Assembly: GCA_049792875.1 (NCBI GenBank)
Contig: JBARBI010000015.1
Span: 1 to 64,000, forward strand
Source of the DNA: Sulfotelmatobacter sp049792875
GTDB taxonomy: Bacteria; Acidobacteriota; Terriglobia; Terriglobales; Acidobacteriaceae
Direction of reading: 5' to 3'
Length of the DNA stretch: 64,000 nucleotides
Of this stretch, positions 51,325 through 61,030 are shown one piece after another. Position 1 is the first letter of the stretch. Each line of letters opens with the position of its first letter. The position numbers and the translations under genes are program-made. A model generated the notes under the pieces. It worked only from the letters and a program-made list of their open reading frames with translations, did not search any database and was not told where the DNA came from.

Positions 51325-53094
51325 CTATTTCACGAACAATAATCCATGTGGTACCGCGGACCGGAAAACGTAGGCATAGAGCAGCACGATGACTCCAACG
51401 ATGGAACAGAGAGCTACCGAGTGCCACGCCACAAATCGAAAAATGATTCCTTCATTACCCACCTGCTCAGTGGCAGCCGTGGCAATCGTGATGGATTGCG
51501 CGTCCACCATTTTTCCCATCACGCCCCCGGCGCTGTTGGCCGCGCACATCAGAATCGGGTCGATGCCAAGCTGTTGAGACGTAATTCTCTGCAGGCTGCC
51601 AAAAAGCGCGTTGGCGGAGGTGTCGCTGCCGGTGAGCGCCACTCCCAGCCAGCCCAGGAACGTCCCGAAAAACGGATACAACCATCCCGTTCGCGTAAAC
51701 GCCAGGCCCAGCACCGCGTCCAGTCCCGAGTAGCGCGTCACATACCCCAGTCCCAACATGAATGAAATCGCAATCATCGCCAGCCGCATGCGGACCAGCG
51801 TTCTCCAAAAAATCTTCCTCAATTGCAATGGACCCAAGCCGAGCAACAACCCGGAGACGATCGCGGCAAAGAAACAGCCGGTCCCGGTCGCGGAGAGCCA
51901 GTTGAAATCGTAGCGCGCGGCCTCTGGAGTTGGTTTCGCCACCACCGGAACCGCGCGAGAAATGGCATTGTGCAAATAAGGGACGTCCCACCCGGGCGGA
52001 CCCGGGCGGACTTTGCCATCTGCAAGCACGACCCGAAAATCCGGCGTTGTGGCTTGGTTCATCGCTAGTTTTATTTTTGGCAGTCCCCACAGAAACACGA
52101 ACAGTGACAGGATGGCGAAAGGCATCCAGGCCTTCAAGACTTGTCCCGCGCTGTAAGTGCGCACTTTGACAAATCCGTCAAACTTCTCCGCCGCCCATTC
52201 GCCGCCAACCTGGTCGGTGATCTCCCCTGTCGGTGGAGGGAGAGTCGGCGTCTTCTCGTCATAATCGAAGCGCCATATCTTCTGCGGCTTCCAGAATCGC
52301 AGGAAAACCAGGACGGAAACTATCGACACCACCCCTCCCATAATGTCAACCAGATTGCTGTCCACGTAATTCGACCAGAAGAACTGGGTAAAAGCGAACG
52401 AGGTCCCGACCACCAGGATGGCGGGGAGCACTTCGAAGGTCTCCCGCCAGCCGACCATGGTTCTTACCAGCCAGAAGGGAACGATGATCGCGGTGAAGGG
52501 AAGAATGCGGCCAATCATCGCGTTGAGGTCGGACTCCGGCAGGGCCGTTACGGCCGCCAGGGTGTGAACCGGCGTGCCGATGGCTCCCCAAGCCACAGGG
52601 GCGGTGTTGGCGATCAGATTCAAGGCGGCGGCGTGGAAGGGCTTGAAACCGAGCCCGATCATAAAAGCTCCGGCGATTGCCACTGGCGCCCCGAAACCCG
52701 CGGCTCCCTCAATGAACGCGCCAAAACAAAAGGCCACGAGCAGGACTTGCAACCGGCGGTCCGGAGTGATGCCAGCGACGGACTCTTTCATGATTTCGAA
52801 TTGCCCGGTCTCGACGGAAATGTCGTAAAGGTATACCGCCGCCAGAACGATCCACGCAATTTTCAACACACCGAACGCAACGCCGTATGCAAAGCTGATG
52901 GCGGCCAGCACAGGGGGCATCTTGAAGAAGAGGATCGCAACCGCCACCGCCGTTGAAGCGCCCGCGATGGCGCACCAGTGTGGCTTCGCCTTGAGACCGG
53001 CCAGCAGTCCGAACAGGACCATGATGGGAAGAGCCGCAACCAGCGTGGAGAGCCACCAATGCCCGAGGGGATCGTAGATCTGGGTCCACTGCAT
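51325..53094 (-). CDS. lctP: L-lactate permease
   Basis: 589 residues with about 12-14 membrane helices. FCFGAFIEGAAGFGAPVAIAGAF and LTGSDTSANALFGSLQ are LctP signatures, and NSAGGVMGKMVDAQSITIA is near the end. It takes up lactate (and glycolate) with protons. The start at 53094 (MQWTQIYDPLGHWWLS) follows AGGAGG. An insert of about 60 soluble residues (DYDEKTPTLPPPTGEI, KVRPGPPGWDVPY) is longer than in E. coli. It lies 97 bases after glk. Confidence 0.93.
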   Translation of the reverse strand: MQWTQIYDPLGHWWLSTLVAALPIMVLFGLLAGLKAKPHWCAIAGASTAVAVAILFFKMPPVLAAISFAYGVAFGVLKIAWIVLAAVYLYDISVETGQFEIMKESVAGITPDRRLQVLLVAFCFGAFIEGAAGFGAPVAIAGAFMIGLGFKPFHAAALNLIANTAPVAWGAIGTPVHTLAAVTALPESDLNAMIGRILPFTAIIVPFWLVRTMVGWRETFEVLPAILVVGTSFAFTQFFWSNYVDSNLVDIMGGVVSIVSVLVFLRFWKPQKIWRFDYDEKTPTLPPPTGEITDQVGGEWAAEKFDGFVKVRTYSAGQVLKAWMPFAILSLFVFLWGLPKIKLAMNQATTPDFRVVLADGKVRPGPPGWDVPYLHNAISRAVPVVAKPTPEAARYDFNWLSATGTGCFFAAIVSGLLLGLGPLQLRKIFWRTLVRMRLAMIAISFMLGLGYVTRYSGLDAVLGLAFTRTGWLYPFFGTFLGWLGVALTGSDTSANALFGSLQRITSQQLGIDPILMCAANSAGGVMGKMVDAQSITIATAATEQVGNEGIIFRFVAWHSVALCSIVGVIVLLYAYVFRSAVPHGLLFVK

Positions 53095-53191
53095 GACAAC
53101 CTCCTTGCGACGTCGTCGCATAACCGATCGAACTGGCGAAGGCATGCACCTCAAGGAACCGCAAACTGGCCCGACTGCATTCGGGACTGGG

Positions 53192-54198
53192 TTAGGTCGC
53201 AGCGCGGTTCGCCGTGCGAAAGGCTTTCTCGATGAGTGTGTAGCGCGCAGCCCCAATCATGCCGCAGTCGTCATTCGCCACGATTTTCACTGGCATGTCT
53301 TTCAGAATCGCTTCCATGCGCCCTTTGTCCAGGAAAGATTCCAGAAACAGGGGATCCTTCATCTTGGGCACAAGCTTCGCCGCAATGCTGCCGCCGATGA
53401 AAATTCCTCCCGTGGACATGAAGTTCAACGCGCAGTTGCCCGTCTCCGCGCCGAAGACGCTGACGAAAATCGACAAGGCCTGATCGCAGATCGCAGCCTT
53501 GCCCTCCAACGCAAGTTGCGAGATCAGAGCCGGCGGATCCGCCGAAGTGCTCATCTGCGCCCGCAGCCACTCTGGCTCCTCGGCTTTGTGCGCATCTCGC
53601 AGGAAGTCGTAAATATTCTTGATCCCGGGCCCGGAGAGGATCCGCTCGCAGCTGATGCGGCCGTACTTTTTCTGCAGGTAGGCCAGCAACTCCATCTGCA
53701 GATCGTCCCGGGGGGCGAAGTCGGCGTGTCCTCCTTCGCAAGCAAACGGATGATGCCGGAAGCCATCCCAATAAAGCCCCGCCATCCCCAATCCAGTTTT
53801 GGCGGAGATCACGGCGCGGTTGCCCTCCGCGTCTTCCATGCCCTCGCTCAGCGGGATGAAGTCCTTTGATTCCAGGCCATCGATTCCATACGCATAAGCT
53901 TCGAGATCGTTGAGCAGGCCTACGAAATTCAGACGCAGTTGAGTGGCCAGTTCCCGCGCATCGATCACCCAGGGCAAGTTGGAAATCTTGCTTCGTCCGG
54001 CTCGCACCGGCCCGGCCACACCGAGGCATGCGCTGTGGACCGGGATGCCTTCAGTTTTTATGAAGTTAGCGAGAATGCCGGATAACCCGTCGTGCTGCTG
54101 GCTCATGTAGGTCTTTTCGACCACGCATTGCAGCCGGCTACCTTCAGTCTCGAAGGCAGCCAGCCGAGTGCGCGTCGCGCCGATCTCACCTGCAAGAA

Positions 54199-54202
<4 letters not shown>
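53192..54202 (-). CDS. glk: Glucokinase
   Basis: 336 residues of the proteobacterial Glk type. MILAGEIGATRTRLAAFE is the phosphate-1 motif, LGVAGPVRAG and NDLEAYAYGI the sugar-binding part, EGGHADFAPRD the conserved glucose-contacting loop, and GGIFIGGSIAAKLVP the adenosine motif. It phosphorylates glucose with ATP. The ATG (54202) overlaps the zwf stop by four bases (ATGA), so the two are translationally coupled. Confidence 0.93.
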
Positions 54203-55734
<1,532 letters not shown>

Positions 55735-55828
55735 CTCTGCAACTTCCGAACTGGTCGCCCATGGTAAATGACCGATGCCTGGCTTTCTAGGGGGTACGGG
55801 CAGAAGCCGGGCGGCGGCTATTTCTTGG

Positions 55829-55885
55829 TTATGGCACGACGGCAAACAGAGTAAACGCAACTAGCGCTAGCGAAGACCGCTTCAT
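55829..55885 (-). CDS. 18-residue signal-peptide-like mini-ORF upstream of zwf
   Basis: ATG 55885 follows AAAGGAGA by about 7 bases and reads MKRSSLALVAFTLFAVVP, then TAA. It looks like a signal peptide with no mature protein behind it. It lies 95 bases before zwf on the same strand within a 348-base gap that otherwise holds only the kinase promoter region. It may be a leader peptide or the stump of a lost exported protein. Confidence 0.35.
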   Translation of the reverse strand: MKRSSLALVAFTLFAVVP

Positions 55886-56067
55886 TGACGGTTCTCCTTT
55901 GGCTTGGCAATCCACTGCGACAAAGCATACTCACACGAACCAAGGCGACTGCAAGCAAAGCGGAGTCACAACCAGAAAGACACCGGTTAGACGTCGGTTG
56001 CTGGTAAAGTTTTGTCAACTTTTGGAACAGGACCGGCGATCGGCAAGGAATGCGGGTCACGTGCAGG

Positions 56068-56073
56068 TATAAT
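56068..56073 (+). promoter_or_regulatory. Perfect -10 element before the kinase gene
   Basis: TATAAT at 56068-56073, with no clear -35 at 16-18 bp. Transcription would begin near 56080, at most a few bases before the ATG at 56083. Confidence 0.45.
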
Positions 56074-56082
56074 CGCGCGGAC

Positions 56083-58671
56083 ATGGCATTAACGTCCGGA
56101 ACGAAACTTGGACCCTACGAGATCCAGTCGCTGATCGGCGCGGGCGGCATGGGCGAAGTGTATCGCGCACACGATTCCCGGCTGAATCGCACCGTCGCGA
56201 TTAAGATCCTGCCTGCCTCCTTCTCGGCGGATCGCGACCGGCTGCAACGCTTTGCGCAGGAAGCCCGCGCGGCGGCGGCTCTCAATCATCCCAACATCCT
56301 TTCCATCTTCGACATCGGCGAGGAGCAGGGTGCGCCCTACGTGGTTTCCGAATTGCTGGAAGGCGAGACTCTGCGGGAACGGCTGAGGAATGGAGCGCTG
56401 CCCATCCGGCGAGCGGTGGACTACGCCCTGCAGGTGGCACGAGGGCTGGCAGCGGCGCACGACAAGGGCATCGTGCATCGCGATCTGAAGCCGGAAAACC
56501 TGTTCCTCACCAGCGATGGACGGGTGAAGATTCTGGATTTTGGCTTGGCAAAATTGACTCGCCCGGAAGCCCACGATGGAAGTGGAGATGCGCCGACCGT
56601 CCAGGTGGCCACCGAGGCCGGCGTGGTCATGGGCACCGCCGGTTACATGTCGCCCGAGCAGGTCCGCGGCAAGCCAGCCGACCACCGGTCCGACATTTTT
56701 TCTTTCGGGACCATTCTCTACGAAATGATCTCCGGCCAGCGGGCGTTCCACGGAGAAACTGCGGCTGACACCATGAGCGCAATCCTCAAGGAAGAAACTC
56801 CGGAGCTTTCCGAGACCGCGCGCAACGTACCCCCGGGTCTGGAACGGATTGTGCGGCACTGTCTGGAAAAGCATCCAGTGCAACGTTTTCAGTCGGCGGG
56901 CGATCTGGCGTTCGACCTGGAAGCGCTGACGGAACTCTCCGCCGCCAGTAAGTCCGGCGCGCAGGAGGCGGTGCAACAGGCCACCGCTGGTGGTTCGCGT
57001 CGCCTGCTGGTGGCCGCGGCGGCCGGGATTGTGCTGGCGGCAGCGCTGCTGGGTCTCGGATGGTGGCTGGGGCGGGGCAACGCATCTGCACCTCCGGCTG
57101 AGTATCAGCAGATCACGTTCCGCACCGGGTCGATTGGCAATGCTCGCTTCACGCCCGACGGCAGCGTGGTTTATGGCGCAACCTGGGAGGGCGGAGAGAA
57201 TCAGCTCTACCTCGCTCGTACCGATGATACGGGCTCACGCGAATTGGGATTGAAGAATGCTGAACTGCTCTCGATCTCGAAGAGCGGAGAGTTGGCCATC
57301 CGGCTCAACACTGTGTTCTACCCTGGCTATGCGCGAGCCGGTACGCTCGCCCGGGTTCCCCTCGGCGGCGGAACGCCTCGCGAGGTTCTCGAGAACGTGC
57401 AGGACGCCGACTGGGCGCCAAGCGGCGAAGGCATGGCGGTGGTCCGTTTTGTCCCGGAGAACCAGCACTGGCATCTCGAGTACCCAATTGGCAAAGTTTT
57501 GTTCGACAGCATTAACTGGATCAGTCATCCGAAAATCTCTCCCGATGGCAAACGGATCGCGTTTTCCGATCACGAAAACCCGGGAGGCGACGACGAAGGC
57601 TCGGTTGCCGTGATCGACCTGGATGGGCACGAGAAGAAACTCGCGTCGGGCTGGTCTTCGGTGCAGGGAGTCCAATGGTCCCCCGCGGGCGATGAGATCT
57701 GGTTCACCGCCTCGAATACCGGCAGCGCGCAAAATCTGCGCGGGGTAACCCTGGCGGGCAAGCTGCGGACGATCACGAATGTGCCGGGCGGTATGTGGCT
57801 GCAGGACCTGCGCAACGGTGTGGCGCTGATGATTACCCATCAGATGCGTCTTGGGATCAAGGGCGTGGCGCCGGGCGGGAAAGAAGAACGGGAATTGGGA
57901 TGGCTGGGATGGTCGGTCCCGAGAGACCTGAGCCGGGACGGCAGGAAAATTCTCTTCGAGGAAGAAGCGGATGGCGGCGGCCCGAATTACACCGTTTTCT
58001 TGCGCGACATGGACGGATCACCTCCGGTACGGATCGGCGAAGGCGGAGGTGAAGCGATTTCCCCGGATGGCAAGTGGGTGATCACGAAACCGGCAAAGGG
58101 CGGTGCGTTGAGCGTGGTGCCAACCGGCGCAGGCGAGGCCAGACAGTTGACGCACGACAAGATCAGCTATGGCACGGCGCGCTACTTGCCGGACGGCAAG
58201 CAATTGGTGGCCAGTGGAATCGAAGCGGGCCATGGAGCGCGTGACTACTTGATTGATTTGGGCAGTGGCGATGCCAAGCCCATCACCCCCGAAGGCGTCG
58301 CAGGTACCAACCTATCTCCTGACGGCCACAGTGTCGTCGTGACCGGTCCGGACGGGAAATGGGCGGTTTGGCCTTTCGACGCGAGCGGCTTGCGCCCGAT
58401 CCCGGGACTCACTTCGGAGTACTTCGTGACGGGCTGGACACCGGACGGAACGTCCGTGTACGCGCTCTCCAGCCACCGCCGCGAACGAACCGCGAGAGTG
58501 TATCGGGTGAATGCAGCCACCGGAAAATCCGAGTTCTGGAAGAGCTTCGGGGATGGACTGCCCGCGGGAGCCGGCGCTGGCGGACCGCGTTTTTCCGTCG
58601 ACGGCACTGCCTACGCCTATGTCTATCAGCAGATTCTGTCGGAGGCCTACGTCGTGAAGGGGTTGAGGTAG
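56083..58671 (+). CDS. Ser/Thr protein kinase with C-terminal beta-propeller repeats
   Basis: 862 residues. The Hanks-type kinase domain (1-280) is complete: GAGGMGEVY glycine loop, VAIKIL with K41, HRDLKPENL with D134, DFGLA (D152) and GYMSPEQVRG. One membrane helix follows (LLVAAAAGIVLAAALLGLGWW, about 308-328), then TolB/WD40-like repeats (ARFTPDGSVVYGA, HPKISPDGKRIAFS, VSRDGRKILFEE-type, NLSPDGHSVVVTG) outside the membrane. This is the common acidobacterial eukaryote-like receptor kinase. The propeller probably senses an external ligand. A tight TATAAT precedes it. Confidence 0.93.
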   Translation: MALTSGTKLGPYEIQSLIGAGGMGEVYRAHDSRLNRTVAIKILPASFSADRDRLQRFAQEARAAAALNHPNILSIFDIGEEQGAPYVVSELLEGETLRERLRNGALPIRRAVDYALQVARGLAAAHDKGIVHRDLKPENLFLTSDGRVKILDFGLAKLTRPEAHDGSGDAPTVQVATEAGVVMGTAGYMSPEQVRGKPADHRSDIFSFGTILYEMISGQRAFHGETAADTMSAILKEETPELSETARNVPPGLERIVRHCLEKHPVQRFQSAGDLAFDLEALTELSAASKSGAQEAVQQATAGGSRRLLVAAAAGIVLAAALLGLGWWLGRGNASAPPAEYQQITFRTGSIGNARFTPDGSVVYGATWEGGENQLYLARTDDTGSRELGLKNAELLSISKSGELAIRLNTVFYPGYARAGTLARVPLGGGTPREVLENVQDADWAPSGEGMAVVRFVPENQHWHLEYPIGKVLFDSINWISHPKISPDGKRIAFSDHENPGGDDEGSVAVIDLDGHEKKLASGWSSVQGVQWSPAGDEIWFTASNTGSAQNLRGVTLAGKLRTITNVPGGMWLQDLRNGVALMITHQMRLGIKGVAPGGKEERELGWLGWSVPRDLSRDGRKILFEEEADGGGPNYTVFLRDMDGSPPVRIGEGGGEAISPDGKWVITKPAKGGALSVVPTGAGEARQLTHDKISYGTARYLPDGKQLVASGIEAGHGARDYLIDLGSGDAKPITPEGVAGTNLSPDGHSVVVTGPDGKWAVWPFDASGLRPIPGLTSEYFVTGWTPDGTSVYALSSHRRERTARVYRVNAATGKSEFWKSFGDGLPAGAGAGGPRFSVDGTAYAYVYQQILSEAYVVKGLR

Positions 58672-58740
58672 ACCGCGTGCAGGGTCCTTCAGAAAGTTGG
58701 TCGGCGCTAGCAGACGACTTTCGAACTTTCATGGGAGCGT

Positions 58741-58769
58741 TTGACTCCCCTGTCACGCATCCATAGCAT
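58741..58769 (+). promoter_or_regulatory. Promoter of the propeller gene, leaderless geometry
   Basis: TTGACT (58741-58746), a 17-bp spacer and TAGCAT (58764-58769). The expected start base, seven bases on, is 58776, the G of the GTG start codon. Confidence 0.65.
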
Positions 58770-58775
58770 TGCCGT

Positions 58776-59765
58776 GTGAAATCGGTTCTAGCCCTCGCAT
58801 TCGCCGCGACTGTACTAGCCACCGTTGCCGCCCAAACGCTCAGCTCCGAACGGCAACAGCCAAAGCCCGGCGTGAAGGAAGTTCAGGTTGCGTTTGCTTC
58901 CGTGAAGCCTTCCGTGACGATCGGGATCGGGGGCACCGCGGACTGGGTCCTGGTCGCGGACGACGCGGTTTGGGTCGCAAGCACAAAACCTTACGCAGTT
59001 CTCAAGGTTGATCCGGCAACCAACCTGATCGTTGCCACCGTAAGGGTCCCCGGTGAAGCTTGCTCGGGTCTGAGCTCTGGATTTGGCAGCATCTGGGTTC
59101 CTCTCTGCGGGAAGAAGCCTCAACTGGTTCGAATCGATGCTGTCAGGAACACAATCACAGCCACCCTACCAGTTGGGCCAGCCGGTCCTGAGGGTGGGAT
59201 CACAACCAGTGACGACAGCGTCTGGATGGTGACGGATAAGAAGGGTACGCTCAGTCGGATTGATCCGTCGACGAACCGCGTGCGCCAGAGAATCTCGATC
59301 CTGCCTGGGTCATACAACCCACTTTTTCTCAACGGCATTGTTTGGGTGACGGGCAATGAAGGCAGCGTCCTGATTGCAGTCGACGCCACTGGCGGCAAAG
59401 TGCTGGAGTCGGTCCCCGTTGGGCCGGCACCACGTTTTCTGACTTCCGGTGGAGGTTCCATCTGGACTCTCAACCAAGGAGATGGGACCGTGAGCCGCGT
59501 TGATGAGAAGAGCAAAAAGCTCGTCGCCACGATTCACGCTGGCATACCCGGTGCGGGCGGTGACATCGCGTATGCGGCCGAATCCGTCTGGCCAACGGTT
59601 CTTGGTGTGCCGCTCACCCGTATTGAGGCCGGCACAAACACGGTCGTCAAACAGTGGATCGGCAACGGGGGGGATTCCCTGCGGTTCGGATTCGGTTCGA
59701 TGTGGATGACAGACTACAAGAAGGGCTTGCTTTCCCGGATTCCGATGCACCAACTCCTGGAGTAA
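58776..59765 (+). CDS. Exported YncE/Vgb-like beta-propeller protein
   Basis: 329 residues. The signal peptide is MKSVLALAFAATVLATVAA. Six or so blades each carry an xVWVxx...xVxRIDxxTNxV motif: DAVWVASTKPYAVLKVDPAT, GSIWVPLCG, DSVWMVTDKKGTLSRIDPST, GIVWVTGNEG, GSIWTLNQGDGTVSRVD, GSMWMTDYKKGLLSRI. This is the streptogramin lyase (Vgb)/YncE-like fold. Whether it is an enzyme is unknown. The GTG at 58776 coincides with the predicted transcription start. Confidence 0.85.
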   Translation: MKSVLALAFAATVLATVAAQTLSSERQQPKPGVKEVQVAFASVKPSVTIGIGGTADWVLVADDAVWVASTKPYAVLKVDPATNLIVATVRVPGEACSGLSSGFGSIWVPLCGKKPQLVRIDAVRNTITATLPVGPAGPEGGITTSDDSVWMVTDKKGTLSRIDPSTNRVRQRISILPGSYNPLFLNGIVWVTGNEGSVLIAVDATGGKVLESVPVGPAPRFLTSGGGSIWTLNQGDGTVSRVDEKSKKLVATIHAGIPGAGGDIAYAAESVWPTVLGVPLTRIEAGTNTVVKQWIGNGGDSLRFGFGSMWMTDYKKGLLSRIPMHQLLE

Positions 59766-60229
59766 TGAGCCAGTCTTCGAGCGGTTGGCTTGCCCTCCCA
59801 ACCGGGCCGCCGATCGTGCTCCTCACTTTGCCTTTGTTACCGCCAATCGAGTACCTGACCTCGCTCCCCACCGCGAAATCGGCGCTTTTAAGGACTGTTT
59901 CTCGCGCCCAGTTCGGGCGGCACCCGAAATTTGGGAAGCGCGAAAAAAATCTGCTGATCTTTGCGGAAGAGCAACGACAGACCCATGAGGATCGGCGAAT
60001 TTGCTGCAGATCAAACTGTTCAGCAGGGTGTGTGTGTTGTGAAGTTGCGACCTTGGATCTGCTACGTATTGTCACTTCTGAGAATTCACAGCCCAAGCTG
60101 TAAGCACTGTATGGCTCGCCTGACCTGCGGGGAAGATTTGCGAAAACGGCTGGAAGAGCTAAACATGAGGACGCGGCCCAATTCGGGGTCCCGGAGGGTC
60201 GCTTAGGGTTAGAGCCTCGAAACGGCTCA
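59766..60229. other. Region without a supportable gene
   Basis: About 460 bases. A 69-codon frame from ATG 59988 (MRIGEFAADQTVQQ) begins like a MerR protein but diverges at once. Nothing else resembles a gene or strong hairpin. Confidence 0.4.
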
Positions 60230-60505
60230 TTACAACCGCTGTGCTGCGGCTGAGATCTCTCCGGCGTCTCCGCCACAAGGCTCCACTTCCTTCGTGAGCG
60301 TTTCGTTCATCCGGGTTTCAAGAGCGGAGAGTGCTTTTCGCATCGCTTTCAGTTCAGCCGGCGTTCCGGGATCGCTCCCCCACTCGGCGAACCGCCTTTC
60401 CAGCGCGGTAATTGTGCTTAAGATGCGACCCAGCATCCTGACGGGATCAGATTCTCCTAACGCTGCTGCACAAGCCTCTTGCCAAGAATCACGAACGGGT
60501 CCCAT
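60230..60505 (-). CDS. Small conserved-type hypothetical protein
   Basis: 91 residues. SWQEACAAALGESDPVRMLG, RILSTITALERRFAEWGSDP and GTPAELKAMRKALSALETRM look like two or three helices with coiled-coil character. I recall similar WQEACAAAL/ERRxAEWG proteins from other acidobacteria, without known function. GGGAG lies 6 bases before the ATG at 60505. Confidence 0.6.
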   Translation of the reverse strand: MGPVRDSWQEACAAALGESDPVRMLGRILSTITALERRFAEWGSDPGTPAELKAMRKALSALETRMNETLTKEVEPCGGDAGEISAAAQRL

Positions 60506-61030
60506 TCAAGACTCCCTTGGCCCAAAACTACGCCGGTCGCTTCACCGACGGTCCCCGCAAAGAAGGAAGCCACAGGCGGAATGGACTTCCTTGCGGGACC
60601 GGAGTCACCGGCGGCATGAAGATCAAGCAGACCCTAACGCAGGATCGTCGGTTTTCTGCAACCACCCGTGGATTGTTCGCAATTCGTAACGGGACGGTTG
60701 TGAGGAGCCGCGGTCGCACATCCCAGAGGGACGGAGAGGTGAGAACGGCTGCGGCTTATCTTCCCATACGAGAAGACCTCACCAGGCGGTCACGAAGTGG
60801 GCAGTAGGCAAGTCGGAAGCTGGCCACTCGAAAACGGAAGAACGGCGACAGGAAAGGGGCGAACCTACCCGCCACCGTTCACCGTTTGTTGTGGAGCAAT
60901 GTTGTCATTCTGACTTACCCCCTCGCCTTGCGCCATGGCGCTAAAGTGCCAGTTCCCCGTGAAATACCCCACCCGACTGAAAACCGTCGACATCAGGACA
61001 CGCTCGACCTATGCCCAACGCCAGGGGCCT
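60506..61030. other. Region without a supportable gene
   Basis: About 525 bases between the small gene and the second kinase. Short open frames have skewed composition and no recognisable domain. No terminator or repeat was seen. Confidence 0.4.

Noticed and set aside
59988..60206. Frame starting MRIGEFAADQTVQQ, looking like another MerR gene
   Set aside because: Similarity ends after a few residues, there is no recognition helix or FYE motif, and the frame has no ribosome-binding site.
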